64,000 bases of DNA. It comes from Candidatus Dactylopiibacterium carminicum. GTDB lineage: Bacteria > Pseudomonadota > Gammaproteobacteria > Burkholderiales > Rhodocyclaceae. The stretch spans positions 1 through 64,000 of the forward strand of contig NZ_MDUX01000014.1 in assembly GCF_014736495.1 (NCBI RefSeq), read 5' to 3'. Below the pieces are notes generated by a model. The model worked only from the letters and a program-made list of their open reading frames with translations, was not told where the DNA came from and searched no databases. The translations under genes were made by a program, and so were the position numbers. Positions 7,045 through 15,828 of the stretch are shown one piece after another (the first letter of the stretch is position 1; every line of letters begins with the position of its first letter).

Positions 7045-9870
7045 TCAGCCGGCGTCGCCCAATGCGCTGCCCTGCGATTGCAGCAAGACGGTGAATTCCG
7101 CCAAGGGCACCGGGCGGCTGAACAGGTAGCCCTGATAGGCATGGCAGCCATGCCGCGCCAAAAAGGCACGCTGCGCTTCCGTTTCCACCCCCTCGGCGAT
7201 CACGTTTAGCCCCAGGCTCTGCCCCATGGTGATGATGGTCTGCGCGATCACCTCGTCGTTGTAGTCGCCCGGCAGGTTGAGCACGAAAGATTTGTCGATC
7301 TTGAGTTCATCCAGAGGCAGCCGGGTCAGGTAGGACAGTGACGAGTAGCCGGAGCCGAAATCGTCCATCGAGAAGTTGATGCCGGTCTTCTTGATGCCGT
7401 GCATCTTGCTGATGGAGTTCTCGATATCGTCCAGCACCAGCGTTTCGGTCAGCTCCAGTTTCAGGCGGCCGGGATCCGCGCCGCTGAGCTGCAGTGCGGC
7501 GAGCACCTGATCCACGAAATCATGTTGGCGAAATTGCAGGGGGCTGACGTTGACCGAGATGTGCAACCCCCTGGTGGCCTCGTCCTCCGACCAGGTTTTG
7601 ATCTGCCGGCAAGCGCTTTCCAGCACCCACTGCCCGATATGCAGGATCAACCCGGTTTCCTCTGCCAGCGGAATGAACTCGGATGGCGGAACCGGGCGGC
7701 GCTCCGGGTGCAGCCAGCGCAGCAGGACCTCGGCCCCCACGATCCGCCCGGCCCCGTCCACCTGCGCCTGGTAGTAGAGCTGCAGCTCGTTGCGCACCAG
7801 CGCGTGCCGTAGGTCGCTCTCGAGTGCGCTGCGTTTGTCGAGGGCGGCCTGCATCTCGGGGTCGAAGAAACGCAGGGTGTTGCGGCCGTCCGCCTTGGCC
7901 TGATACATCGCGATATCCGCATTCTTCAACAGATCCTCGATGGTCTGCTTGCCGTCGAACAGGCAGATGCCGATGCTGACGGCACTGCTGCAATCCTGTT
8001 CGTCCAGGCGGAAAGGCTGTGCGATGGCCGAGCACAGACTGCTGGCAATCAGCTTGGCCAACGTCGCGGCCTCCTGCGGCTCCACACTCAGATCTTCGAG
8101 CACCACCACGAATTCGTCCCCGCCAAGCCGCGCCAGGGTATCGACCTGGCGCAAGGCCTTGCCGAGCCGTTCGCCCACCTGAACCAGCAGGCAGTCACCA
8201 AGGTGATGGCCGCGTGTGTCGTTGAGCGTCTTGAAGTTGTCCAGATCGAGAAACAGTACCGCGCCATACAGGCCGTTGCGACCTGCCGCCGCCAGCGCCT
8301 GCCCGAGCCGATCCTGCAGAAGACGGCGGTTGGGCAGGCCGGTGAGCTGATCGTAGTAGGCCAGGCGATGGACTTCGGCTTCGGCCTCCTTGTTCTGGGT
8401 GATGTCGGAGAACGCGCCCACGTAATGGGTGGTGATGCCTTCGGGAGATGCCACGGCGTGGATGGTGAGCCACTCGGCGTAGATATTGCCGTTCTTGCGC
8501 CGGTTCCAGATCACGCCCTGCCAATAATGCTGCTCGACCAGCTCGCGCCACATCCGCTCGTAGAAAGCCTTGTCCTGCCGACCGGATTTGAGCAGCGAAG
8601 TCCGCTGCCCGATGGCCTCTTCCATGCTGTAGCCGGTCGAATGCACGAAGGCCTGGTTCACGCGCAGGATCTTGCCGCCGGCATCAGTGACCAGCATGGC
8701 CGTCTGCGATTCGAAGGCTTTGGCGGCGATACGCAGCTCCACCTCCGCCTGGCGCTTGCGCGCAACACTGGCCCACAAGGCCCACAGCAGCCCGACCAGA
8801 GTCAGGGCCAGCAGCACCCCGGCCCAGACCAGCGTCTGGTTTGTCTGGTGCCAAGGCTGATGAATGATGCTGCTGTATTCCGGCAAACGCGAAAGGGAAA
8901 TATTGAAGCGCTTCAGTTGCAGGTAGTCGAAGGAGTAATGCCCCGGCACGTTACGCCGCACCGGAATGGCGTCGGCACTTTCCCCGTTGAGGATGCGCAG
9001 CAGGATCTCCCCTGCGGCCTCGCCCTGGGCCTGGGCGGTAGAGAGATTCCCGCCGACGATGCCGTGACCCATGTAGAAATCCCAGCTGGCGTAGGTTGGC
9101 ACCGGGCTGTATTCGGAAACGAGTTTGGCCATCCTCGGGTAGCTGACGAACGACCCGGCCTGATCGCTGGCATAGGGCATCAACAGGACCAGATTGTCGG
9201 CCGGTAACGCCGTCAGCTTCCGCTGCAGTTCGAGCAGCGACTGGTTACTCCAGAATTCGAAGCTCACCCGCTCGTGGAGCGACTGCAGGATCGGCTCCAG
9301 CTCCTTGCGCAGCACCTTGCCCGTGGTCGTGTTGTCGATCACCACCACGATGCGGTGCGTCTTGGGATGCAGTTGCAGCATCAACTGCAGCGTCGCCGAG
9401 TTGTCGATGGTCTCGGCGACTCCCGTGAATCCTTTCAGCCCGGCCAACAGCTCATCCTTGTACCAATTCACGCCGCAGAACACGACCGGAACGCCCGGAA
9501 ACAGCTCGTCCCGGTACTGACGCAGGAAATCGAAGGCGTCGTTGTCCGTAGCCACGATGGCACTGAACTCGATCGACTGATATTTATGGGCGAACAGGCG
9601 GCGCAGATTGTCGAAGTGCGTCCGGTCGGCGACCCGCTTGGTATCCATGTACTCCACATGAACTTGCGTGGGCTGACGGGCCTTGTCCAGCATGTCGCGG
9701 ACACCGGAAACCTCGCCATCGGTCCAGTCCATACCCTGGTGGTAGGAGTTCAACACCAGGATGTGCGCCGCTTGTGCGGCACCTGCAGGTGTCGTGAAAA
9801 CAAGACCGAGTAATGAAAACCAGATCAGCAGGCCACGGAACAGGGAGCGCAACATCGTTATCGCCTTCAT
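7045..9870 (-). CDS. ABC-type periplasmic sensor PAS-GGDEF-EAL protein
   Basis: Inner-membrane c-di-GMP enzyme of 941 residues. In order: signal anchor (about 8-30), a periplasmic domain of the ABC-sub-bind family (HILVLNSYHQGMDWTDGE onward, to about 325), one helix (about 350-372), PAS (about 385-500), GGDEF (about 510-665) and EAL (about 685-930). The cyclase site is intact (RLGGDEF) with an RxxD inhibitory site five residues before it (RQVD). The EAL domain keeps EVLLR, NVSPLQF, DDFGSGYSS and EGVET, so both activities are possible. A second start five residues in (ATG 9855) has the better ribosome site (GAAGG). The periplasmic domain presumably binds a small ligand. Confidence 0.9.
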   Translation of the reverse strand: MKAITMLRSLFRGLLIWFSLLGLVFTTPAGAAQAAHILVLNSYHQGMDWTDGEVSGVRDMLDKARQPTQVHVEYMDTKRVADRTHFDNLRRLFAHKYQSIEFSAIVATDNDAFDFLRQYRDELFPGVPVVFCGVNWYKDELLAGLKGFTGVAETIDNSATLQLMLQLHPKTHRIVVVIDNTTTGKVLRKELEPILQSLHERVSFEFWSNQSLLELQRKLTALPADNLVLLMPYASDQAGSFVSYPRMAKLVSEYSPVPTYASWDFYMGHGIVGGNLSTAQAQGEAAGEILLRILNGESADAIPVRRNVPGHYSFDYLQLKRFNISLSRLPEYSSIIHQPWHQTNQTLVWAGVLLALTLVGLLWALWASVARKRQAEVELRIAAKAFESQTAMLVTDAGGKILRVNQAFVHSTGYSMEEAIGQRTSLLKSGRQDKAFYERMWRELVEQHYWQGVIWNRRKNGNIYAEWLTIHAVASPEGITTHYVGAFSDITQNKEAEAEVHRLAYYDQLTGLPNRRLLQDRLGQALAAAGRNGLYGAVLFLDLDNFKTLNDTRGHHLGDCLLVQVGERLGKALRQVDTLARLGGDEFVVVLEDLSVEPQEAATLAKLIASSLCSAIAQPFRLDEQDCSSAVSIGICLFDGKQTIEDLLKNADIAMYQAKADGRNTLRFFDPEMQAALDKRSALESDLRHALVRNELQLYYQAQVDGAGRIVGAEVLLRWLHPERRPVPPSEFIPLAEETGLILHIGQWVLESACRQIKTWSEDEATRGLHISVNVSPLQFRQHDFVDQVLAALQLSGADPGRLKLELTETLVLDDIENSISKMHGIKKTGINFSMDDFGSGYSSLSYLTRLPLDELKIDKSFVLNLPGDYNDEVIAQTIITMGQSLGLNVIAEGVETEAQRAFLARHGCHAYQGYLFSRPVPLAEFTVLLQSQGSALGDAG

Positions 9871-10378
9871 TCGAGGGTGTAACCGCTACAGCACGCGTGT
9901 GTGGATGCCAGCTTTCCACACCTTCCGGGCACATCGCAAGCGCTATGCCTGCCTTGATCACGCCATCCGCTCACGGAGCACGCTTGCCACAAACACGCGC
10001 CACTGCGGCCCCTGAACCTGTTGGCTTCTGTAACGACAAGGTGGCCAAAGAACTGAACCCGATCCACCCAGCGCAGGGCATCGACATGACGGTATTTACT
10101 TATAGCCAGTACGCGTCAATACGAATAACCCCTCGGAAGGCTGGAACACAAGCGGTGCATGCCTGACGGGAGGTCTTGATTTTTTCTTGATTTTCATAGC
10201 AATACACGCATTTAGAAGATCACCGAAGCAGTGCAGCAAATCAACACCATGCACGGCAACGGCACATGCCGGATACCGCATGAAGGACATTCCCGGAGAA
10301 CCAAATCGCTTCCCCTAGCATGGCGTCCAACCTGCCCGAGCGGCAGGCGGATTCCCCTGCTACCCAAGGAAGATCACC
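9871..10378. other. Intergenic region upstream of the Tsx-like porin gene
   Basis: 508 bases between divergent genes with no acceptable coding frame; short open frames here lack ribosome sites and homology. Two direct repeats CTTGATTTTT and CTTGATTTTC (10175-10184 and 10186-10195), offset by 11 bases, lie in the most AT-rich part and look like a regulator site or upstream promoter element. A hairpin CCTGCC-CGAGC-GGCAGG near 10330 lies in the probable 5' leader of the porin gene. No riboswitch family was recognised. Confidence 0.5.
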
Positions 10379-11215
10379 ATGAACAAACTCTGCAAAGCGC
10401 TTTCCCTCAGCCTCGGGCTGGTCTGTGTCAGCTTCGCCGCTCACGCTGCCGACTGGAGCGACAACGCCGTCAGCTACCGCTACGGCGCCGACTTCTCCGA
10501 GCCCGGCAACGCCAAGGACGTCCGCAAGAACATCCTCGGCTTCACGCACGTCAGCGGCTACAAGTACGGCAGCAACTTCCTCAACGTCGATGTGCTGATG
10601 TCCGACAAGGCCGATCCGGCCCGCAACTCCACGTCTGGCGCACAAGAAATCTACATCGTCTATGCCAATCAGCTGCACCTGGGCAAGATCACCGGCAAGA
10701 AATTCGAGTACGGCCTGATCAAGGACTACGCCTGGACCAACGGCTTCGACTTCAACAGCAAGGACACGGCCTTCGCACCGCGCGTACGCAAGTTCATGAC
10801 CGGCCCCACCGTGAAGTTCGGCGGCTCCCTGGGCTGGGCTGACCTCAGCCTGCTGTACTACAAGGAAAAGAACCACAACGGCATCGTCGGCAAGAGCGTG
10901 GATTTCGACTCCACCTTCCGCATTGCCACCGCCTGGGGCCTGACCTTCAACGCCGGCCCCGTGCCGCTGAAGTTCAACGGTTTCGCGAACTACACCGGCG
11001 CCAAGGGCAAGGATGGTTTCGGCACCGAGACCGATCCGGAAACCTGGGCTGATGCGTTCCTGATGGTGGACGTGGGCAAGCTCGTCACCGGCCAGAAGGA
11101 CACCTTCCTCGCGGATATCGGCTATGAATACGTGAACAGCAAGTTCGGCGCCAAGTCCGGCTCCGACGGCGCCAAGACCAACACCGCCATGGTGAAGGTC
11201 GAATGGCACCTGTAA
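10379..11215 (+). CDS. Tsx-like nucleoside-channel outer membrane protein
   Basis: Outer-membrane beta-barrel of 278 residues belonging to the Tsx-like outer envelope protein group. It has a signal peptide ending AAHA (cleavage near residue 24), the family's opening block AVSYRYGADFSEPGNAKDVRKNI, then alternating amphipathic strands, ending in the typical aromatic barrel terminus (VEWHL). Tsx proteins let nucleosides cross the outer membrane; that fits the urate and apt genes in this window, but the ligand of the beta-proteobacterial branch is not proven. AAGGAAG precedes the ATG. An intrinsic terminator follows at once, so the gene is monocistronic. Confidence 0.8.
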   Translation: MNKLCKALSLSLGLVCVSFAAHAADWSDNAVSYRYGADFSEPGNAKDVRKNILGFTHVSGYKYGSNFLNVDVLMSDKADPARNSTSGAQEIYIVYANQLHLGKITGKKFEYGLIKDYAWTNGFDFNSKDTAFAPRVRKFMTGPTVKFGGSLGWADLSLLYYKEKNHNGIVGKSVDFDSTFRIATAWGLTFNAGPVPLKFNGFANYTGAKGKDGFGTETDPETWADAFLMVDVGKLVTGQKDTFLADIGYEYVNSKFGAKSGSDGAKTNTAMVKVEWHL

Positions 11216-11239
11216 GCCGTGCCTGAAACGGATCGGCAA

Positions 11240-11261
11240 GCCGCGCCCAGCGCGGCTTTTT
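11240..11261 (+). terminator. Intrinsic terminator of the Tsx-like gene
   Basis: Stem GCCGCGC-CCA-GCGCGGC followed by five T, 24 bases after the stop codon. The T-tract is at the same time the outer arm of the adjoining repeat hairpin (11257-11289). Confidence 0.85.
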
Positions 11262-11340
11262 CATCGCCGGACCGCTCCAAGATGAAAAAAGCGTCCCCTT
11301 GGGGGGAGCGCGCCATCGCATCGCGATGGAGAACGAGGGG
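11257..11340 (-). repeat. Covarying-hairpin repeat, copy A
   Basis: One copy of a dispersed 80-90 bp element, in minus orientation. The hairpin has outer arms TTTTTCATC (11257-11265) and GATGAAAAA (11281-11289) around the 15-nt core (11266-11280, minus strand TTGGAGCGGTCCGGC). Beyond it come a CCCC/GGGG palindrome, a CATCGC/GCGATG palindrome and CCCCTCGTT, in the same order as in copies B and C. It lies between convergent genes, directly against the Tsx terminator. Confidence 0.8.
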
Positions 11341-11366
11341 CCGTTTTTCATTTCCTCTCCGCCGGC

Positions 11367-12677
11367 CTACAACAACTGGAATGCGAGGATCGCCACCAGA
11401 GTAGCTGGCAGGGCGGCCAGCAAAAGCCCCAACGGGCTCACGGCCTCGCCCTCGAAGCGCTTGCGCAGGATGGCAAGCCCCGCCGGGTTGGGTGCATTGG
11501 CTATCACCGTAAGCCCGCCGCCCGTGACGGCCCCCGCCACCACTGCATACTTGAATTCTTCGCTCAGCCCCTCCACCAGCGAGGCCAGATAGGTGAGCGC
11601 GGCATTGTCGGTAACCGCCGTCAATGCGGTCGCGCCGAAATAGACGGCGGTGGCATCCATGCGCGTCAGGATGGGCTGCAGCCACCAGGCCTGCTGACCG
11701 CCCAGTACCACCAGCCCGGCCAGGAAGAACGCCACCATCAACCCCTCGCGCAGAATCAGGCGCTCCTGAAAGCGTGGATAGGCGCTGGCCAACCCCATGA
11801 AAACCAAGAACACGCCAAGGAATACGGGCTGGTGATGGGCAAAGGCGACGATCAGCGCCAGCAGACACAGATGCACGCCCACCATCGATGCCGGTATCGC
11901 GTCACCGTCCTGCGGAGCTGCCGACCCCTGCAGCGCAGACAGTTCACGACGGAACACGAAGCTCACCGCAGCCGCACTGATGGCGACAGCCATGGCAGCC
12001 TTCCAGCCGAAGTGCGACAGCATGTGGAAGGAATCCCAGCTCCAGGTGCCTGCGACCATCAGCACAGGTGGGGCTGCGAAGTTGGTCAGCGTGCCGCCGA
12101 TGGAGACATTGACGAACAGCGTACCCAGCGTGGCGTACATCAGGCGCCTGGAAATGTCCTGGCTGTAATAACGCTCCCGCAACATCAGCGCGGCCAGCGT
12201 CATGGCCGCCGGTTCGGTGATGAAGGAGCCCAGCAAGGGCACCATCACCATGATGGTCAGATAGGTTGCGAGCGGCCCGGAGAACGGCAGGCAGCGTGCG
12301 GCCAAGCGCACGAGAGTCGAGGCGAACTGCATCACCGGCTTGCTGGCGGCGACCACCATGATCGCGAAGACGAACAGCGGTTCGGTGTAATTGCGCGTGT
12401 CCAGATAGGCTACGGCGGCTTCCTGGCCGGCGGTGACCCCCATGAAGACGATCAGTACGATCGCCCAGAAGCCGAACACGGCCTCCACTTCACCAAGCAG
12501 ATGCCAAAGGCCGGCATGGGCAGGACGAGTGCGGGCCAGGTGCTCGAAATATCGGGTGGAGAAGGTATGCAGGATGGCAATGCCGAAAAGGACGGCACCG
12601 GCGATCTGGACGGAGGTCGGGTTTATGCGGTTCTTTGACAGAGATTGATCAGCAGTGTGCGGCGGCCCGACCGACAC
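11367..12677 (-). CDS. Putative Na+/H+ antiporter (PF07399-like, NhaD/ArsB superfamily)
   Basis: Polytopic inner-membrane protein of about 436 residues with 10-12 hydrophobic segments. Blocks ITEPAAMTLAALMLRE, GGTLTNFAAPPVLMVAG and TAVTDNAALTYLASLVEG, and the final GGGLTVIANAPNPAGLAIL, are those of the putative sodium/proton antiporters of the ion-transporter superfamily. The start is uncertain: the first ATG (12764) lies inside repeat DNA, so a GTG at 12677, preceded by AGG, was chosen. Upstream of it a hairpin GACCGGG-AAAACA-CCCGGTC (12695-12714) would lie in the leader. Monocistronic, convergent with the Tsx-like gene. Confidence 0.75.
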   Translation of the reverse strand: MSVGPPHTADQSLSKNRINPTSVQIAGAVLFGIAILHTFSTRYFEHLARTRPAHAGLWHLLGEVEAVFGFWAIVLIVFMGVTAGQEAAVAYLDTRNYTEPLFVFAIMVVAASKPVMQFASTLVRLAARCLPFSGPLATYLTIMVMVPLLGSFITEPAAMTLAALMLRERYYSQDISRRLMYATLGTLFVNVSIGGTLTNFAAPPVLMVAGTWSWDSFHMLSHFGWKAAMAVAISAAAVSFVFRRELSALQGSAAPQDGDAIPASMVGVHLCLLALIVAFAHHQPVFLGVFLVFMGLASAYPRFQERLILREGLMVAFFLAGLVVLGGQQAWWLQPILTRMDATAVYFGATALTAVTDNAALTYLASLVEGLSEEFKYAVVAGAVTGGGLTVIANAPNPAGLAILRKRFEGEAVSPLGLLLAALPATLVAILAFQLL

Positions 12678-12750
12678 CAGAACCTGTTTTCCTAGACCGG
12701 GAAAACACCCGGTCCGAAGCTTACACAAGATGCGAAGCATCTCCAAGAAG

Positions 12751-12915
12751 CAAAAGCCTCTCACACTCTCCCGCTACGCGAGGTCGCAGCTCCCAAGGGA
12801 GCGCTTTTGTCTTGGAGCGGCCCGGCGACAAAGAATCCCCCTCGGTCAAGCGCTCTGCGCTCGCCCGGTCCCCCATGGGACGCTTTTTGTCTTGGGACGG
12901 CCCGGCGACAAAAAA
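12751..12915 (+). repeat. Covarying-hairpin repeat, tandem copies D1 and D2
   Basis: Two units 80 bp apart. D1 hairpin: arms TTTGTC/GACAAA (12806-12811, 12827-12832) around TTGGAGCGGCCCGGC. D2: arms TTTTTGTC/GACAAAAA (12884-12891, 12907-12914) around TTGGGACGGCCCGGC. Each is preceded by a CCC/GGG palindrome and a further small hairpin. Compared with copies A-C, both sides of the arm have changed together (CATC/GATG to GTC/GAC). D2 abuts the terminator of the esterase gene. Confidence 0.8.
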
Positions 12916-12936
12916 GCCCTGGCTCGCCAGGGCTTT
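12914..12936 (-). terminator. Intrinsic terminator of the CE12-like esterase gene
   Basis: Stem GCCCTGG-CTCG-CCAGGGC; on the minus strand six T follow, formed by the A-tract of repeat copy D2. It lies about 23 bases beyond the stop codon of the esterase gene. Confidence 0.85.
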
Positions 12937-12958
12937 GGGGTGGGATGCGGCTACCGGC

Positions 12959-14461
12959 TCATTTGAGCTGGTTGGCGATCGGCAGGCCAGCTTCCTTGAG
13001 GCCATCAGCCACCAGCTTGCCGACAGTCTCCGCGCCCTTCTCCTGGAAGTGAGTGTTGTCGGGCTTGCTGCGCGAACCGGTCTGAGTGGTGTAGTACGGA
13101 TACTTCGCCGGATCGACCGCCAGGTAGTAATCCAGGGAAGCCTGTTCACCAACGCTGTTGAAGAATGCCATGCTCTTCGCATCGAGATCGACCAGCGCCA
13201 CATTGTTGGCCTTGGCGGTATCGCGGATGGTCTGCGAGTAGTCACCCGGCACCTTGCCCTTGCCCCAGGTGTGCGTGGTGCCACCGATCTTGCCGCCCTT
13301 GAAGCTGCGGCGGGTCACCGGCGTGATCAGCACCGGCGTGGCGCCAGCCTTCTTGGCAATGGCGATGTACTTCTCCAGCGTCTTCTGGAAGGACATCTCG
13401 GCCGGCACGCCAGCCGCAGCGCCCGGATAGGTACACAGGTTGACGATATCGATGATGTCGCGGGCGGGTGCGGGACGGGCGGGCTCTTCGCCACACTTCT
13501 CATCGTTGTGGCCAAACTGGACCAGCAGATAGTCACCCTTACGGATGTCCGCCTCGATCATGTCGAACCAGCCTTCCGTGATGAAGCTGCGCGAGCTGCG
13601 GCCGGACTGGGCCACATTGACCACCTGCACCTGTTTCGCATCCTTGAACTGACGGGCGAAGATCTGCCCCCAGCCCATACGGGGCGTGACATCCACATCG
13701 TAATTGCTGGCCGTCGAATCCCCGGCGACGAACACGCGGGTCACCCCGGTGGCTGCAATGGCCTGCGCCTCGGTACGGGCATGCGTGAGGGACAGCGGCG
13801 ACTGGGTGGAGATCGGATGGTAGTTGCTGTCGAACAGCGACGTTTCGCCGAGGACACCCTTGGAAGACAGGTAGCCACGGTTGTGGCGGACATACTTGAG
13901 CAGATCGCCGGCATCGCCGACCACCGGATCGAAACTTGCAGCCGAAGATGCACCGGCTTCCTTCAGCGCAGCGCCCACCAGCGGCTGCAATTCAACGGCC
14001 TTGGCCTTGAGTTGCTCAGCCGTGACGGCGGGCGCCTTGGCTGCCTGTACCAGTGCCACCGGGCCAGGAAGCTTTGCATCCTGCGCGACAGCGGACGCCA
14101 CGAAATCCGTCAAGGCATTGACGTTCGCCGTGGCCTTGCCTGCCGGTGCAGCCACCAGGCTCACGTACTGGATGCGGCCTGATTCCGCAACCAGCATCAG
14201 CGGTGCAACAAGGCCATCAGCCGACAGGCTGTAGCGGCCCTTGGCATCGCTGGAAACCGATTTGCGAACGCCTGCCGCGTCATACGCGGTCACGGTGAAC
14301 TTTTCCTGACCCGCGGCCACGACGCCACTCAGGGTCACGCCGGAGAGCTTGGCTCCTGTAGCGGTGGGAGCTGCACCAGACACGGTCGGCGCGTTATTGG
14401 CACAACCGATCATGGAAACGGCAATCATGGCAGCGACGGACAGACGCAGGTTTGGCTTCAT
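12959..14461 (-). CDS. Lipoprotein SGNH esterase, rhamnogalacturonan acetylesterase (CE12) type
   Basis: Secreted carbohydrate esterase of 500 residues anchored as a lipoprotein (lipobox MIGC, Cys20). Residues about 37-110 form a transthyretin/carboxypeptidase-regulatory-like beta domain (LSGVVAAGQEKFTVTAYDAAG), followed by a helical linker. The SGNH domain starts near residue 235: block I VFVAGDSTASNY (catalytic Ser), block II Gly in NVAQSGRSSRSF, block III QFGHND, and block V DNTHFQEKGA (Asp and His). CE12 enzymes remove acetyl groups from pectin, matching the PL10 lyase elsewhere in the window. AAGGAGATACC gives a strong start. The N-terminal extension is unusual for CE12. Confidence 0.85.
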   Translation of the reverse strand: MKPNLRLSVAAMIAVSMIGCANNAPTVSGAAPTATGAKLSGVTLSGVVAAGQEKFTVTAYDAAGVRKSVSSDAKGRYSLSADGLVAPLMLVAESGRIQYVSLVAAPAGKATANVNALTDFVASAVAQDAKLPGPVALVQAAKAPAVTAEQLKAKAVELQPLVGAALKEAGASSAASFDPVVGDAGDLLKYVRHNRGYLSSKGVLGETSLFDSNYHPISTQSPLSLTHARTEAQAIAATGVTRVFVAGDSTASNYDVDVTPRMGWGQIFARQFKDAKQVQVVNVAQSGRSSRSFITEGWFDMIEADIRKGDYLLVQFGHNDEKCGEEPARPAPARDIIDIVNLCTYPGAAAGVPAEMSFQKTLEKYIAIAKKAGATPVLITPVTRRSFKGGKIGGTTHTWGKGKVPGDYSQTIRDTAKANNVALVDLDAKSMAFFNSVGEQASLDYYLAVDPAKYPYYTTQTGSRSKPDNTHFQEKGAETVGKLVADGLKEAGLPIANQLK

Positions 14462-14641
14462 GGTATCTCCTTGGTTTTTCTGTTACCTGGCGGGCATTGC
14501 ACCTGCCAGAAATAGCTTGTCGAGCATGGCGCAAGCCTGCCCTTCTGTCTTGATAGGGATTGCGCTTATCTCCGAAATACACCGGAAGGTCAGGATGCCA
14601 CATGCGATATGGCCTACGGCCCATCCCCGAGCGGGAGGCTT

Positions 14642-15034
14642 CTAGACCGTAGCGTCGTAACGCGCCTGCGCGGCGAGGATTTCATCCATGTTGGTTTCGG
14701 CCCAGCGCGAAAGATGTTCGATGGTGCTCGCCAGCGTGTCACCCAGGCCACTCAACGAATACTCCACGGTCACCGGCACCGTGGGCAGCGCCAGGCGGGT
14801 CACCAGCCCGTCGCGCTCGAGTTTCTTCAACGTCTGCGACAGGACCTTCTGTGACACACCATCCACCTCACGGCGCAACTGATTGAAACGCAGTGGACTC
14901 TCGCGCAGGCGCCCGATCACCAGCAATGCCCATTTATCGGCCAGACGATCCAGCACCATGCGCGCAGGGCAATTGCGGGCATAGACGTCATACGGGCCGG
15001 ATGGGCATCCGGCCAGGTTTTTCACAGGCAGCAT
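14642..15034 (-). CDS. HxlR-family transcriptional regulator
   Basis: Winged-helix repressor of 130 residues with the HxlR pattern: an N-terminal Cys (NCPARMVLDRLADKWALLVIGRL), then the recognition region RFNQLRREVDGVSQKVLSQTLKKLERDGLV and the wing (VTRLALPTVPVTVEYSLSGLG). HxlR regulators often sense aldehydes, quinones or electrophiles through the N-terminal Cys. ATG 15034 follows AGAGGAAACC; the open frame continues upstream only as the antisense of the flavodoxin gene. It is divergent from that gene, 126 bases apart, which is the classic arrangement for HxlR control of a reductase. Confidence 0.9.
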   Translation of the reverse strand: MLPVKNLAGCPSGPYDVYARNCPARMVLDRLADKWALLVIGRLRESPLRFNQLRREVDGVSQKVLSQTLKKLERDGLVTRLALPTVPVTVEYSLSGLGDTLASTIEHLSRWAETNMDEILAAQARYDATV

Positions 15035-15160
15035 GGTTTCCTCTGAGTAACCAAGTGAGGTCTGGGTGCCTTCTTGGCACCCCGGTTTCCGAAAGATACT
15101 ATCCCCAGGTTTTTCAAACGCCTCCAAACCCCAGACAGACAACATCGAAAGGAGCATTCC

Positions 15161-15715
15161 ATGAGCAAGATCGTCGTCGTGTATTTCTCCGGTTATGGTC
15201 ACACCCGCCGCGTGGCGGAAGCCGTGGCAGAGGGCGCCAGGGCTTCGCTGCTGGCCATCGACAATGAAGGCAACATTCCCGAGAGCGGCTGGGATGAACT
15301 CGCCGCTGCCGATGGCATCATCTTCGGCGCGCCGACTTACATGGGCGGCGCTCCCTGGCAGTTCAAAAAATTCGCCGACGCCAGCTCCAAGGCCTGGTTT
15401 ACGCGTGCCTGGCAGGACAAGGTTTTCGGTGGTTTCACCAACAGCGCCAGCCTCAACGGCGACAAGCAGGTGACCCTGATCGGCCTGCAAACCCTGGCTT
15501 CGCAGCACGGCGGCATCTGGGTCAGCCTGGGTCTGCTGCCCGCCAACGCGACGGCCTCCACACGCCAGGACGTGAACAATCTCGGCGGGTCGGTCGGTCT
15601 GCTGGTGCAATCACCTTCTGACGCCGGCGCCGAAGCCATTCCCTCCGGTGACATCGACACCGCACGCAAGTACGGCGAACGCGTGGCTGCGATCACCCAA
15701 CGCCTCAAGGGCTGA
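15161..15715 (+). CDS. Flavodoxin-like NAD(P)H-quinone reductase family protein (WrbA-like)
   Basis: FMN-binding oxidoreductase of 184 residues. The flavodoxin fold is shown by the phosphate loop YFSGYGHTRRVAEAVAEGA (residues 8-26), the second FMN loop FGAPTYMGGAPWQFKKF, and GGFTNSASLNGDKQVTLIGLQTLASQHGGIWV, all WrbA/NADPH-dependent FMN reductase features. It is somewhat shorter than WrbA (about 198). AAAGGAG precedes the ATG. Likely reduces quinones or related electrophiles by two electrons under control of the divergent HxlR protein; a strong terminator follows. Confidence 0.85.
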   Translation: MSKIVVVYFSGYGHTRRVAEAVAEGARASLLAIDNEGNIPESGWDELAAADGIIFGAPTYMGGAPWQFKKFADASSKAWFTRAWQDKVFGGFTNSASLNGDKQVTLIGLQTLASQHGGIWVSLGLLPANATASTRQDVNNLGGSVGLLVQSPSDAGAEAIPSGDIDTARKYGERVAAITQRLKG

Positions 15716-15732
15716 GTATCCGATGCCTCAAG

Positions 15733-15769
15733 GGCCTGCCGTGCCGGATGGCGCTGCAGGCCTTTTTTT
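15733..15769 (+). terminator. Intrinsic terminator of the flavodoxin-like gene
   Basis: GGCCTGC (15733-15739) pairs with GCAGGCC (15756-15762), followed by seven T. It begins 18 bases after the stop codon. Confidence 0.88.
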
Positions 15770-15828
15770 GTTGGCAGGCCATGGCACGGCAATGGACCGG
15801 GGGAACATTTTTCATTAGCCTCCCGGCC

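Noticed and set aside
12678..12764. ATG 12764 as the start of the antiporter
   Set aside because: The first 29 residues would be translated from repeat-flanking DNA and do not look like a membrane protein N-terminus; GTG 12677 was preferred.
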